A DNA stretch of 64,000 nt from Spirosoma telluris (GTDB lineage: Bacteria; Bacteroidota; Bacteroidia; Cytophagales; Spirosomataceae): positions 62,001-126,000 of the forward strand of contig QLII01000001.1 in the NCBI GenBank assembly GCA_003259005.1, given 5' to 3'. The position numbers were made by a program, and so were the translations under genes. This document shows, in pieces, positions 47,514 to 57,054 of this stretch (its first letter is position 1; every line of letters begins with the position of its first letter). Under the pieces are notes generated by a model, which saw only the letters and a list, made by a program, of their open reading frames with translations, ran no database searches and was not told the origin of the DNA.

Positions 47514-47550
47514 ATAAAAAAAGCCTGTCACCAACTGGCAACAGGCTTTA
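47514..47550 (-). terminator. Rho-independent terminator
   Basis: AAGCCTGT and ACAGGCTT form the stem, with T8 following on the - strand. It ends the tail-fibre/DUF1353 transcript just before the protease gene. Confidence 0.75.
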
Positions 47551-47575
47551 AGTACCCACCGTAATTTGTATTCTC

Positions 47576-47952
47576 TTAATTGTCCCACCAGCTCTTGCCG
47601 AACCATCGGCACGCCAGGTACATCATATAATTTCTAGCCTTCTTCTTCGGCTCTAATTCATTCAACAGAAACAGCAATTCTTCATCCGCCATAAAGCGGG
47701 CCAAATCATCGCCATATTCTTCCCGAAACAGGCGATTATCATACCACCAGTCGTGGAGTAGGCAAGCCCGATTACTACGGCCAATAGGCGGGAAGATACC
47801 CACAACAGCATGGGCACACTAGCGAAATCGGTGATAAACCCACGTGGCACGGTCACTTTGCCCGCCCTCGTCTGATACGTCACTGACCGCTCCAGTCGCC
47901 ACCTATCTGATTTGACGTCATTTTCTAAATAAGTGACTAAAATTGGTTTCAT
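47576..47952 (-). CDS. DUF1353 protein (frame broken once)
   Basis: The frame from 47952 breaks at CCC 47799-47801. One added base continues it as PMLLWGIFPPIGRSNRACLL, then HDWWYDN, 125 residues in all. VPRGFITDFASVP plus a following HDWWY is the DUF1353 signature, a small phage protein often near lysis or tail genes and of unknown function. Confidence 0.75.
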
Positions 47953-47955
47953 TGT

Positions 47956-48405
47956 TTATAATTCACCACGTAGGTCGATATCACTGATTGCATTGCCAAT
48001 CAGCGCATAGATTAGGCTGGCCACGGACGTTTTATCGGTAATGGACAATCCCATTGCTTTCAAGCTACCCAGGGTAATGCCCTGAAAAAACTCACGTTGT
48101 GGCACCGCTCCTTCGGTACTGGCATCCACAACCTTTCCTGTTTTAGGATCAACAAACGAACCGCCGGTGTTCCTGGTCACAATCTGGTCTTGATACCGTA
48201 GCAGGGCTGCTTGTTTCTGGGCTGGCGTTAGATGCTCATCGCTGCCGATCCGCTCCAGTATAGGTAGACCCTGCTCATCGAGGGTGACGACACGAATCTG
48301 CTGAACCATGTTCAAATCCGAAAGAATGACAAAGTTTTCGTGACGAGCTACGCGATTGAAGCCTGTAATGCTTTCCGAACTGATTGTTTTTTGAATCGAA
48401 TCCAT
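47956..48405 (-). CDS. Hypothetical phage protein
   Basis: A 149-residue protein coupled to the tail-fibre gene (starts 5 bases after its stop). The N-terminal half is beta-rich and the middle has GGSFVDPKTGKVVDAST. The C-terminal half is helical (ITDKTSVASLIYALIGNAI). No family recognised; probably a tail accessory or adhesin-assembly protein. Confidence 0.5.
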   Translation of the reverse strand: MDSIQKTISSESITGFNRVARHENFVILSDLNMVQQIRVVTLDEQGLPILERIGSDEHLTPAQKQAALLRYQDQIVTRNTGGSFVDPKTGKVVDASTEGAVPQREFFQGITLGSLKAMGLSITDKTSVASLIYALIGNAISDIDLRGEL

Positions 48406-48409
48406 ATCC

Positions 48410-49593
48410 TTAGAAGGTAGTTAGGGCTGCCCGTTTCCAGCCTGCTGTGGTTTTTACGTAGAAATAATTGGTATCCCAGGAGATTTGCCCAACGGCTCCG
48501 TTTGCGTCGCTGGTGCTGGTTGGCGTGTAGGCTGTTTCTAGGCGGAACTGCTGGTGGCCAGTAGTGGCCTTTATATGAAGCGATGAAGTAGGGGTGCTGG
48601 TGCCAATGGCTACCTTTCCCCATTGCCGCTATTAATGAAAAGTATAGTCGCATCTATATACAAATCCTTATAGGCGGCTGCTGTTCGGTCGTAGCAAATG
48701 ATCGTACCTGCATTGGCTATCGCTCCAAAGGATATTTCTACGCCTGCGCCTGGGCCTGGTGTAATATTTCCCTTAAATCGGCCATTATAGGCAAAGTCGG
48801 CCAGGCCATTGCCTTGCAGTCTCAACAGTTCGGCGCTTGTTGCGGGAGAAGTACCCGCTAAAAAAATGTGGCTTGCACTGGTTGCCCCTAGTTGGTAACG
48901 GAACGTATCGGCTTGAATGCCAAAGCCAAAAAATTGATGGTCACTTCCTAAGTCATACAGTACAATCTTTTTATTTGCCAGGTTATTGTCAAATTTCAGG
49001 AAGTTATTGATCGTCAAATCGGCAGGTCTATTGGGTGAAGACCACGGTCCCCAGGCGTTGGTTACCCATTTTTGACGGATATAAACAAACCCTGAACTGT
49101 TGTCAATGTATTGTTGCGTTATGCTTCCGCCAGCGCCCCGGCCAACCAGCAAAGCCCCAAAGGGAAACACCGATGTAAAAGCCGTTCCAGGCCCATGACC
49201 GCCCACCAGCCAGCCAGCCCCGCCAAAACAATGGGTACCGACTTGTAGTAACGTATCAAAATCGGTTGCGCCTGGATCAAAGTAACCGCCGACGCTATAC
49301 AGAATGGAGCCCAGCGAAAAACTTTCTGTCTGGAGAGCGGCCCCGGTGGCATCTACATTGGTTCGACCAATGACCACTTTCCCCGTTCGGTAAACATCGT
49401 CTGTATTGACTAAGGGTGCATTGGTGGTGCCCACCTTAAACCAGGTACTCAGATTGCCATTCACTGCCGCCGATACCCAATCGACTACCTTTTTTAGCGT
49501 CGTGATAATGGTGGCGATACGAATGCCCCGGTAGCCTTTACCTGTCAGATCATTGTCGATATCACTTTTTATCGACGTTCCATCTACTGCCAT
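48410..49593 (-). CDS. Tail fibre / receptor-binding protein (frame broken once)
   Basis: The frame from 49593 breaks at CCCC 48618-48621. One added base continues it as NSGNGGKVAIGTSTPTSSLH and on to the end at 48410, 394 residues. The N-terminus (MAVDGTSIKSDIDNDLTGKG) and the Gly/Ser/Asn-rich beta repeats are fibre-like. The repaired VAIGTSTPTSSLHI is a hallmark end segment of Bacteroidota phage fibres. It probably determines host binding. Confidence 0.75.
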
Positions 49594-49596
49594 GGT

Positions 49597-50187
49597 CTAA
49601 GAATAAAAATCGTACGAGAAACCAAATGAGAATTCCGCCGGTCCGCCGTCGCGATCCGTCAGAAAAAGATCAGGATCAGTGAAGAAGATAGCCGGGTGGC
49701 GGGTTTGGGTAGTCCAACTGAAGGCGTACCCATTGGGGCTTGTCTTCATTTCGGCTAAAAAGCGAAGGGGTTGTTTAGGGGAACCCACCAACTTCATTAG
49801 CCCATTGGCATCCTGATAAACGGCCACAAACTTTCGTCCACTCATGCGCTGTACAACCAGGGCAACGAGCGGATGATCTTTCGGTACCATTAGACTCAGA
49901 CTATGGGCGTAGCTAACTCCATGAATCGTTACGCTAGCTTTCTGGCTATACTCACCCCGATCGGCGGGAAACTTGAATGCCTGAATCACCGCATCTTCGG
50001 CAATCTGTAGGCCCGTGGCGGTTAGCATCCAGCCATCTGCCAACGCACCGGCTATCGTGCGCGGGTCAACCATACCCAGTATGTACCTGGTTTCGATCAG
50101 CCAGAGCTTACGAAAACCAGGTACATTGGCTTGACCGTTCTGATTCGGTAGTGCAGGAATCACAGGGATACGGTCGTTTGGGTTCAT
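49597..50187 (-). CDS. Hypothetical tail-associated protein
   Basis: Starting at MNPNDRIPVIPALPNQ (50187) gives 196 residues; the longer frame runs through the terminator at 50228-50262. It is beta-rich, with WTTQTRHPAIFF and an end FSFGFSYDFYS. It is followed three bases later by the tail-fibre gene, so a baseplate or fibre-attachment role is plausible. Confidence 0.55.
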   Translation of the reverse strand: MNPNDRIPVIPALPNQNGQANVPGFRKLWLIETRYILGMVDPRTIAGALADGWMLTATGLQIAEDAVIQAFKFPADRGEYSQKASVTIHGVSYAHSLSLMVPKDHPLVALVVQRMSGRKFVAVYQDANGLMKLVGSPKQPLRFLAEMKTSPNGYAFSWTTQTRHPAIFFTDPDLFLTDRDGGPAEFSFGFSYDFYS

Positions 50188-50227
50188 GGGGCAAAGTAGG
50201 AGGTTCCAGATGCCAAATGGTAGGACG

Positions 50228-50262
50228 AAAAAAAAGCCCTCTTTCCTGTGGAAAAGGGCCTT
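50228..50262 (-). terminator. Rho-independent terminator
   Basis: GCCCTTTTCC and GGAAAGAGGGC on the - strand form a stem followed by T8. A second short hairpin (CTGCCC / GGGCAG) lies at 50267-50281. Together they separate the early gene at 50386 from the tail-fibre operon. Confidence 0.7.
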
Positions 50263-50385
50263 CCTGCCCACAAAGGGCAGTTTTTGACGGCGAACAACTC
50301 GCCAAACGAGTGAACAACTCCTGAAAATAGGTGAGTACCCCCAAAAACAGGTGAACAACTGCCCCAACTTTATTTTTAAAATGGA

Positions 50386-50856
50386 TCAGGCCGATTGAAG
50401 CAGCACCGTCATTTTTCGAGCCATATGCCGCTGGTGATCCCGCCACTTTTTGCGAAGTGTATCGGCCGATACCATATCCTCGGTAATGCCATATCGATCC
50501 ATAAACAGGTTGACCGCTTCGTAATCGGAAATACCCAGCATCACCGAAACCTCAATGGCTTCCAGAAACGCCTGGGTAAACAAATAGGCCAGCATCTTGG
50601 CCACCAGATCGAGTTTGCCCGGGTGAATAAAATGGTTCTTCAGCGAATCCGGATAGAGCAGCGTAATCGCAATCTTCTCATCGACGTCGGCTTTGGGGAG
50701 CACATGCCGAAACCCCACTTTCTCACAGGCGAGTTCAGTCAGGGCCCCCAGCATTGATTTTTTTGTCAGGTCAATCACGTTGGTATTATTGCCATACCTG
50801 GCCACGACAAACTGCCGAACGTGGGGTTCACGAATAGGAATACGGGTTTTAAGCAT
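50386..50856 (-). CDS. Hypothetical early phage protein
   Basis: A 156-residue protein with a basic start (MLKTRIPIREPHVRQFVVARYG) and a helical body ending in a very basic helix (TLRKKWRDHQRHMARKM), suggesting nucleic-acid binding. It is the last gene before the late terminator. It could be a replication or late-control factor. Family unknown. Confidence 0.5.
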   Translation of the reverse strand: MLKTRIPIREPHVRQFVVARYGNNTNVIDLTKKSMLGALTELACEKVGFRHVLPKADVDEKIAITLLYPDSLKNHFIHPGKLDLVAKMLAYLFTQAFLEAIEVSVMLGISDYEAVNLFMDRYGITEDMVSADTLRKKWRDHQRHMARKMTVLLQSA

Positions 50857-50919
50857 AGAAAATGAGCGGGAAGATTTATCTTTAAAGCGTCAATATCTTC
50901 CTGTTCCTTCTCAATCGGT

Positions 50920-50950
50920 AAAGCCCTCCACGCCAATGGAGGGCTTTTCT
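50920..50950. terminator. Terminator-like hairpin
   Basis: AAAGCCCTCCA and TGGAGGGCTTTT form an 11-bp stem with a 6-base loop and A/T tails on both sides. It lies after the HNH gene. Confidence 0.75.
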
Positions 50951-50993
50951 ATAAGCAAAGGTGCCAACCGGCACTGTAGCCAGTTAGGACTTC

Positions 50994-51437
50994 TCATAAT
51001 TCAAGCCGTACCTGATTATGATGACGACCAGTCGGCCCGTACATTCGTTTCTGAGCGTTATCCTTACGATCATGAGTCAGATGGCACCACTGGCATTTAC
51101 AGCGTAGATTCCAAAAGCGGTTATTCTGGGTATCATGATCGAGGTGAGCAACTGAGAGCTTCACCACCGACACTTTATGGGTATCCCACTCATAGTCGGA
51201 GCCAATTTTACGATTATACTCGGTTGCCCAGTCAATGGCTTGCCGGTGGGTTTTAAAGCCTTCTTCCGGTTCATCGTCATGCTCTGGAGGCCATAGCCGC
51301 TTAGCGTCGGAATCCCAATAGCGAACGGCATAGTTCCGGACGTTACAATCCTCGCACCGATTCTTGGCCCGAATGAACCTGATCAGATAACTGATCAGGC
51401 GCCATTTCGGGTGATATTTCTTCCGATCGATCGGCAT
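50994..51437 (-). CDS. HNH endonuclease
   Basis: A 147-residue protein with a zinc pair CEDC near residue 30, then VAHLDHDTQNNRFWNLRCKC and QWCHLTHD, the beta-beta-alpha-metal layout of HNH nucleases. Phage HNH proteins may aid packaging or act as homing nucleases. It lies 2 bases after the SSB-like gene in the early operon rather than next to terminase. Confidence 0.8.
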   Translation of the reverse strand: MPIDRKKYHPKWRLISYLIRFIRAKNRCEDCNVRNYAVRYWDSDAKRLWPPEHDDEPEEGFKTHRQAIDWATEYNRKIGSDYEWDTHKVSVVKLSVAHLDHDTQNNRFWNLRCKCQWCHLTHDRKDNAQKRMYGPTGRHHNQVRLEL

Positions 51438-51439
51438 CG

Positions 51440-51871
51440 TTAGAATGGCAGATCGTCACTTTGCTCTCCAGTCGAAGCCTGTTGCTGGGCGTATTGTCCT
51501 GGGCCACTTATTGCCGGTGCAGGAGCCGGTGCCGGGCGGGGGGCTACCGGAGTGGCCACCGCTGCTGATTGAGTGGTAAGTACGTCAATTTTCCAGACCT
51601 TCAGATTCGTAATGACACTCTCTTTGCCCGTGGTCTTATTGCGAACCTTACGGCCATCGATGCTGAATTTAACCTGAACCGTCTGACCTCTTTGCAGATT
51701 TTCAACCAGGGCCACTTTATCCCCAGTCAATTGAAATTCGGGCGTATTCGGGTAGTCTGGATTCTCGGTGAGATCCACATAGAATTTACGAACCAGGAAG
51801 TTATTTTGGCCAACGGCTTCGGTGGCTAATGCGGCTAAAAACTTGCCGGTGACGGTTAATTGATTTGACAT
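51440..51871 (-). CDS. DUF3127 / SSB-like OB-fold protein
   Basis: A 143-residue protein: an OB-fold-like N-terminal domain (LTVTGKFLAAL, FLVRKFYVDL, QTVQVKFSIDGRKVRN), an Ala/Pro linker and an acidic tip DDLPF that imitates the DDIPF end of SSB. DUF3127 proteins of Bacteroidota have this form. It probably coats single-stranded DNA during phage replication and recruits partners by its tip. Confidence 0.75.
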   Translation of the reverse strand: MSNQLTVTGKFLAALATEAVGQNNFLVRKFYVDLTENPDYPNTPEFQLTGDKVALVENLQRGQTVQVKFSIDGRKVRNKTTGKESVITNLKVWKIDVLTTQSAAVATPVAPRPAPAPAPAISGPGQYAQQQASTGEQSDDLPF

Positions 51872-51907
51872 GGTACTTGAATGGATTACTAGTTAAATTC
51901 TTCTCGT

Positions 51908-52201
51908 TTATAGTAAAATCGGGGTATCAACCCGTTTCAGTGCGCCTGATTTGATCCAGGCCGTAAATTCGGTTCGGGGTACGTCGATGATCGTTTCGCT
52001 GTCCACATCGAGCAGCTCTACGTTAGCTCCCCACTTTCCACGGCCTTTGTCCCGAAAGCCGTGTAGTAGGGTTACAATCCAGAGTTTACCGTCTCCATCT
52101 ACCCATTTTGACCATCGAAACACATCAACACCATACGTTTTTGACGAGGCTTGTACTTTTTCGACCGGGCCGCCGGGCGGTTGCACCACAGTTGCTTCCA
52201 T
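51908..52201 (-). CDS. Small early protein downstream of the repeat array
   Basis: A 97-residue protein with a compact middle (DVFRWSKWVDGDGKLWIVTL) and no family I recognise. It starts next to the TACCAC repeat array (52233-52441), so it could be the array-binding or replication-initiation protein, or simply the first gene transcribed after it. Confidence 0.5.
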   Translation of the reverse strand: MEATVVQPPGGPVEKVQASSKTYGVDVFRWSKWVDGDGKLWIVTLLHGFRDKGRGKWGANVELLDVDSETIIDVPRTEFTAWIKSGALKRVDTPILL

Positions 52202-52232
52202 GATTTTTTGAGATTTTCAGGAGGTGTATTTT

Positions 52233-52441
52233 TACCACATTACCACAAAAAGGCAATTCGTTGATTTTTAAGCGCTTAAAAGCCGTATCCTGTGGTATTT
52301 TTGTGGTACGCATTATTACAGATACCACGCTACCACAGTTTTACCACGCATTTACCACAGCTTTACCACACAGTTAATACACTCAATTAGTTATTACTCA
52401 ATTCCTTAGTACACTCGCTTTTCCATCTGTGGTAGCGTGGT
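52233..52441. repeat. TACCAC iteron-like array (possible origin or operator)
   Basis: TACCACA or TACCACG occurs at 52233, 52241, 52323, 52331, 52342, 52353 and 52364, and its reverse complement at 52291, 52302, 52427 and 52435. Spacings are 8 or 11 bases, the 11-base series putting copies on one face of the helix. A 16-bp perfect palindrome TTTTAAGCGCTTAAAA lies at 52266-52281. The region is AT-rich and lies between the primase-helicase and SSB-like genes, which suits a replication origin or a master operator. Confidence 0.7.
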
Positions 52442-52466
52442 ACGGTTTTTTCTCTTTTTTTTGAGA

Positions 52467-55292
52467 TTAGCGTTCTCCCCTTTCTATCCTTCGCGCTCTC
52501 CAGTCTATCCCAAATGTGTCAGCGAGTTTGCTATAAGTCATTGCGCAAGAGCCACTAACGGACTTGGTAGACCTGACGGCATCATCGGCAATATCAGGCT
52601 TGAAGCGGATGTTTTTGAAAAACTCATCTGGGTTGTCAGTGCCTTCAAAGGCAATCATCTCCTGTTTGAGCGTGTCTCGGTCGGCTGGAGCCTTTCCAAA
52701 AACTTGGCGGTAGCGTTGGGAATAAATGGTATAAAGCGAAGGAAAGCGCAGGTAAACCAGATCGCCCACAAAGCGAAAATGAAGATCTTCCTGCATCCAG
52801 CCCGTCTCATACTGATTCTGCATTAATTCAAAGAATTCAGACAGGGCCGTTTTTTCGCTTTGGACCTGATGTTGACGAAGAATAGCCTTACTGCCGATGT
52901 CAACGAATGTGGCTAAAATGTCATCGTCGCCTTCGACTTCGAACTGAAGCTGAATCTTGCCATATACCTGAAGAATGTAGGGGATGCTTAGCACCCTGGC
53001 CATATTGGAGATCAGACGCTCGACGGGTTTATCATGCCGAACGGCTTCCTTCAGGTGATTGTACAGATCATCATACGCCTGCTTGATGTTGGTTTCAATC
53101 AGTGGCCGATGGGCGAGTATCTCTAAGGAGATCCAGCTTAACCCTTCCTGTTCAATGTCGCGTAACCGGGCAAAGGCTTCTACCTGAGCATCCGTTTTTT
53201 GTTGCTCCACAATGGGCACGAATAGACAGCGGCTAAAGAAAATCGGATTGGCGGGAACGTAATTGGAGGTTAACACCAGGGCACTGTAGATATCAACGGT
53301 ATCTATACCATGCGAACTGTTCTCTTCCGCTTTGATGTAGCCATTATCATCATAAGCAGACTGAAGTAAACCTTCGTGGGGGTGATCATTCAGGAATTCA
53401 TCCATCCAGATCAACGCGTTCGAGGTTTGTGACATCACCCGTACCAGCCCAGGTGCAGTATTATTGCTCTTTAAGTTCGCAACCGCTTCGTGTAGATTAA
53501 AAAGGCGACACAATGACCGGGCTATTGAGCTTTTCCCTGAACTGGCACCCCCTTTCATATACAGAATTGGGCTGGCCGAGGTGTGCTTCACAATCAAATC
53601 TCGAAACAAGGCCATCAGATAGAAGCAAGCGGGAATTATCGCATTATCGTATTTGTGAACTTCAACCAAGTGCGAAAACCACTCATTATAGGTTAATACC
53701 CCAGGTGTGAGCGAGAATAAGTGAGCGCGTTTCTTTTTAATAATTGGCATCGATAAGCAGATTGTAGTGTCATCTGCCATTTTCGCCGTTACAATTCCGA
53801 ACTCGTCTGGTTCCAGCACGAGCGGTCCGTCGCCACGGCCATTCACCGCCTTGTTGGAGAAGAAGAACACGCCACTTTCCGGATGATGACCTAACCGACT
53901 CACTTTCGACGCCTGCGGAAAAGACATTCGGAACAAATGCTGCCATAATTCGCCCAGATACGCATCCGTGAGCTTGAGCGCCAGCCGGTGGCCAGCTAGC
54001 TTGTTCTTCAACTTGGTGGCCGAACAAAATTCTTCGTGCGATATCTCCACATAGAGCGGGGCTTTCCGGCCCTGAATCACTACCTCCAGAATCCAGGTCT
54101 TTTCTTCATTTTCATCTTCGGTGCAGTACTTGACGAAAATTTGAAAATTGTTGGCCACACAAATCCAGTTCTTGGTGCCCCAAATCCACATGCCCCGATC
54201 TTTATAGCGAACGGTTTCCATGTACTTTCGCTCTTCCTCCTGGTCGGGTTTGTTTTCCTGAGTCCCAAGAACCATGTCCATGATTTGGCCCATTTTGGCC
54301 GCCTTATCGGTTATCTCAGCCTTCGACGGTTCGGCTTTGGACTTCTTCGACTTACCCGGTTTTGAGACATCGATGCCGTACTTTTTAGCGATATCAAAGA
54401 ATTTCCAGGGAGTTGTAAACCGACATTTGGCAACCGCTTCATCAAATTTTTCGTCCGTTTTAGCCGTATCATACTTATCCGACAACTGACTAATCCGATG
54501 AAACAGATCCCGCCCTGGCTCTCCCAATGTACTCATACAAAAAGCCAGAATTAGCCAGCCCGTATGAGCCACATTATTATGGTACTCATCGCCAGTGATA
54601 TTGACCTGACCTGCTTCAATGCGCTCCACCACCGCTAACACGTGGGTATATACGTTACTGGCGTTCTTTATAACCTGCGCTTCAGTAGGGGGCTTCTTGG
54701 CCTTTTGATGTTCTTCCAGAGCAAGGCCCCTGTACAGGTAACTTTCAGCTTCGGCATTGACAAAGACAGACGGATCATGGACTAGAAAGCAAGCCCGGCT
54801 GACATCAGAGCCACTGGCATCAACATCAAGCCCGTAGGTCTGTCGAATGTAAATGGCGATATCGGCAAAGAAACCCTTGTGGCGTTCTGGCTCATCGGCT
54901 AAGCCAGGTACGTCAACGACCATTTTAAGGCCAGTACCACTAGGCGATGTAAACAATAACAAGGTGTGGGGATCGGCCTGTAATTGGAGCCGGGTTTCCC
55001 ACATATTAGCAACCTTGTCGAAGTCCAGGCAGATCAGGCCGGAATGCTTTTGTAGGTTGCCAACCTGGCGACTCGGGGAAAACGTACCCGAAAAGGTAAC
55101 GTAGTCCAGATCGGCCTTAAACACCTTCTGCAACTCAGGCTCAAAGTTGCGAAGTTCACGGGTGGCCATCTCATAGGTTGGCCCACTGATCAGCTCAATG
55201 GCATCAGCCAGCGTAATGGTTGCCGTTGGCTTCTTGATCTTGATCCCGCCCTTAAAGAGATTTAAGAAGTATTGATTCAGGCGCTCACTCAT
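52467..55292 (-). CDS. Primase-helicase with VirE_N-type N-terminus
   Basis: Starting at MSERLNQYFLNLF (55292) gives 941 residues; this start overlaps the small membrane gene by 8 bases. Residues about 50-200 match the VirE_N/BT4734 fold (VTFSGTFSPSR, HSGLICLDFDKV). The C-terminal half has a D5-like helicase core with Walker A GGASSGKSS, Walker B ALIWMDEFLN and sensor LVLTSN. It is the main replication protein of prophage B. Element A has separate genes for similar functions. The frame is intact. Confidence 0.82.
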   Translation of the reverse strand: MSERLNQYFLNLFKGGIKIKKPTATITLADAIELISGPTYEMATRELRNFEPELQKVFKADLDYVTFSGTFSPSRQVGNLQKHSGLICLDFDKVANMWETRLQLQADPHTLLLFTSPSGTGLKMVVDVPGLADEPERHKGFFADIAIYIRQTYGLDVDASGSDVSRACFLVHDPSVFVNAEAESYLYRGLALEEHQKAKKPPTEAQVIKNASNVYTHVLAVVERIEAGQVNITGDEYHNNVAHTGWLILAFCMSTLGEPGRDLFHRISQLSDKYDTAKTDEKFDEAVAKCRFTTPWKFFDIAKKYGIDVSKPGKSKKSKAEPSKAEITDKAAKMGQIMDMVLGTQENKPDQEEERKYMETVRYKDRGMWIWGTKNWICVANNFQIFVKYCTEDENEEKTWILEVVIQGRKAPLYVEISHEEFCSATKLKNKLAGHRLALKLTDAYLGELWQHLFRMSFPQASKVSRLGHHPESGVFFFSNKAVNGRGDGPLVLEPDEFGIVTAKMADDTTICLSMPIIKKKRAHLFSLTPGVLTYNEWFSHLVEVHKYDNAIIPACFYLMALFRDLIVKHTSASPILYMKGGASSGKSSIARSLCRLFNLHEAVANLKSNNTAPGLVRVMSQTSNALIWMDEFLNDHPHEGLLQSAYDDNGYIKAEENSSHGIDTVDIYSALVLTSNYVPANPIFFSRCLFVPIVEQQKTDAQVEAFARLRDIEQEGLSWISLEILAHRPLIETNIKQAYDDLYNHLKEAVRHDKPVERLISNMARVLSIPYILQVYGKIQLQFEVEGDDDILATFVDIGSKAILRQHQVQSEKTALSEFFELMQNQYETGWMQEDLHFRFVGDLVYLRFPSLYTIYSQRYRQVFGKAPADRDTLKQEMIAFEGTDNPDEFFKNIRFKPDIADDAVRSTKSVSGSCAMTYSKLADTFGIDWRARRIERGER

Positions 55293-55425
55293 GGTCAACA
55301 GCACTAGAAATAGGAGAATTGGACTCAGGCTCAAAGAAATTGAGCAGCGGAGGGTAAACTGTAACTGCTGTCAAAAGCAGTAGGAAAAGTAAACCCCAGA
55401 ATAGTCTGGTTAGGAGCGGCATCAT
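55285..55425 (-). CDS. Small single-span membrane protein
   Basis: A 46-residue frame starting MMPLLTRLFWGLLFLLLL with one hydrophobic helix, then an acidic tail. Its stop (55285-55287) overlaps the primase-helicase ATG by 8 bases (ATGAGTGA), which supports it as a coupled gene. Function unknown. Confidence 0.45.
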   Translation of the reverse strand: MMPLLTRLFWGLLFLLLLTAVTVYPPLLNFFEPESNSPISSAVDHE

Positions 55426-55551
55426 AGAAAATAGGGGAAGAAGTAAAACATGGACCACGTCGGTCGGCTCTCATTGTACCTGGCATGACCAAGCACGAGA
55501 GGACAGTCCATTCCTATGATAGCCAGCCGACATGGGTCCAAAACACGATGT

Positions 55552-55986
55552 CTATTCAATTCCGAAAAAGGACAGGCTAATGACCTCTGTAGGCCTCTGG
55601 GCTGATACAAGAAGGTCAGTCAATAAACCCCATAAATCAAAGTTTGAGTAAGCGCCTGAAACTTGAAGCCGGCTTCTGATAATCAACCCACGTTCTGTTT
55701 CAAGAAATCGTTTTAGTAAGCTCAATTGTCGACCATCCAGCAAAAAGTTATGGGCATCTTTACCATAATGCCGGCACAGCATACCGTCGATATCAAGCAA
55801 TTCCTGGGTAGTTAGGTCCGGATATTTATGGGTTCCATATAGGTTATTTAACAAGATAAACGTCAGGCGGCTTTGCAGAATCGGAAGTAAATCCGCAGGC
55901 ATGGCGACTGAAAAATCACGGAAATGGTTTTGAGTCAAATTGTTTCGACGGGAAATAGATTTGAGCACTTGCATTAGTTTGAACAT
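55552..55986 (-). CDS. Hypothetical early protein
   Basis: A 144-residue helical protein (MFKLMQVLKSISRRNNLTQN start) with no recognised domain. It lies in the leftward early operon between the repressor-proximal genes and the primase. It could be a regulator or recombination accessory protein. Confidence 0.5.
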   Translation of the reverse strand: MFKLMQVLKSISRRNNLTQNHFRDFSVAMPADLLPILQSRLTFILLNNLYGTHKYPDLTTQELLDIDGMLCRHYGKDAHNFLLDGRQLSLLKRFLETERGLIIRSRLQVSGAYSNFDLWGLLTDLLVSAQRPTEVISLSFFGIE

Positions 55987-56019
55987 CCTGGTAGTGATTT
56001 AATGGCCGACGTGGCACGG

Positions 56020-56241
56020 TTAATCGTTGCAACCGTATCGGTTGTTGGTGGTAGTTTGAATGAATGCGGAGATGTTACTGAGCACTTCCACAGATGGTAC
56101 AGCTGATGGTCTAGCCGTAGGATTGTCATGTCTCCAGGCATGCCAAGTTTCCACTTTAGCCTGTGCTGCCAGTAGTACTGCGTCGGGTTCGGCAGCCAGT
56201 GTACCGTCTTCATAGCGGTCAATAATTGCGTCTAGTGTCAT
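56020..56241 (-). CDS. Small hypothetical early protein
   Basis: A 73-residue protein (MTLDAIIDRYEDGTLAAEPD). A second frame (56222-55974) covers the same DNA but is less protein-like. It lies in the early operon; function unknown. Confidence 0.45.
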   Translation of the reverse strand: MTLDAIIDRYEDGTLAAEPDAVLLAAQAKVETWHAWRHDNPTARPSAVPSVEVLSNISAFIQTTTNNRYGCND

Positions 56242-56262
56242 AATAGTGGGGTTAGAAAACAG

Positions 56263-56706
56263 TTATTGGACTTTATCCTGAAGCCTTATAGCGGCTTCTC
56301 GCCAGTCATTTAATGAACAGTAGCTGGTATGAAGTACAGGCTCAATGGAGGTATTTACAGTTACCATTTTGGTATTGGGAGCAGTGTAACTACGCGAATA
56401 CTCCTTGTAGTTTTCAGGAGTAATAAGCTCTTTGTCTACATTACGATCTATCCAGATATTTTCCCTGTCTGGAGCCAGATAAGAGAAGTGAACCTTATCT
56501 TCCCATTTGTCATAAGATTGGAAAGTAGTAAGATGCCCAGCCCACTCCGATTCCTTTGGAATAGCTGGTGTTTCGTAGGTGCCTAATAATAAATCGAGGG
56601 CAACGTCGGCGTTTCCAGTCTTCTCCATAATTTCCATGAGGCCATCCATGCTGATTTCGATCTTTCCGAAGTAGGAGCGAACAATCTTTTTTACTGCGTT
56701 TGTCAT
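56263..56706 (-). CDS. Hypothetical early protein
   Basis: A 147-residue protein, helical at the start (VKKIVRSYFGKIEISMDGLM) and beta-rich later (HFSYLAPDRENIWIDRN). No family recognised. It is second in the early operon after the operator region. Confidence 0.5.
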   Translation of the reverse strand: MTNAVKKIVRSYFGKIEISMDGLMEIMEKTGNADVALDLLLGTYETPAIPKESEWAGHLTTFQSYDKWEDKVHFSYLAPDRENIWIDRNVDKELITPENYKEYSRSYTAPNTKMVTVNTSIEPVLHTSYCSLNDWREAAIRLQDKVQ

Positions 56707-56733
56707 TTGTCTGATTGGTTTAATTGAACATCC

Positions 56734-57032
56734 TTATTGTACTTTCTTTAATCTCATTCGCTTAAGCCTGTCTGTTGTCTCAAGTGCTTTGGCTTTGAAA
56801 TAAATTGTTGACTGTTCGACCAGTTTTGTGAACTCGGGATCAGCAACCTTGGAATGCCAAGCGTTTCTCCATCGTGTAGCATATGTCAACCGATCTAAAG
56901 AGGGGCTTTTATCGACAATCCAATTCAACACATCCTGTTGCCCTACCCTTTGGGAAGCTGCTTACGTGCTGTAGCCATGCGATCTCGCCATTCCTGCGTA
57001 GCAGTTACTGTTTGGTGTGCCTTTTTTACCAT
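56734..57032 (-). CDS. First early gene, small basic protein (frame broken once)
   Basis: From the ATG at 57032 (MVKKAHQTVTATQEWRDRM) the frame breaks near GGG 56952-56954. One added base continues it as KQLPQRVGQQDVLNWIVD, then TYATRWRNAWHSKVADPEF, 99 residues. It is basic and helical and starts right beside the operator region, the position of a Cro-like or early-control gene. No HTH is obvious. Confidence 0.5.
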
Positions 57033-57054
57033 TTGTCAATTCATTAGGCTTTGA

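Noticed and set aside
50188..50367. N-terminal extension of the 49597 gene
   Set aside because: It runs through two terminator hairpins; MNPNDRIPV at 50187 is the better start.
52233..52441. CRISPR array
   Set aside because: Repeats are only 7 bases, occur in both orientations with 8- or 11-base spacing, and have no spacers of normal length and no cas genes.
55422..55610. 62-codon - strand frame upstream of the small membrane gene
   Set aside because: No start context, and the sequence is Pro/Arg/Cys-rich without protein-like features; it probably is the leader of the primase transcript.
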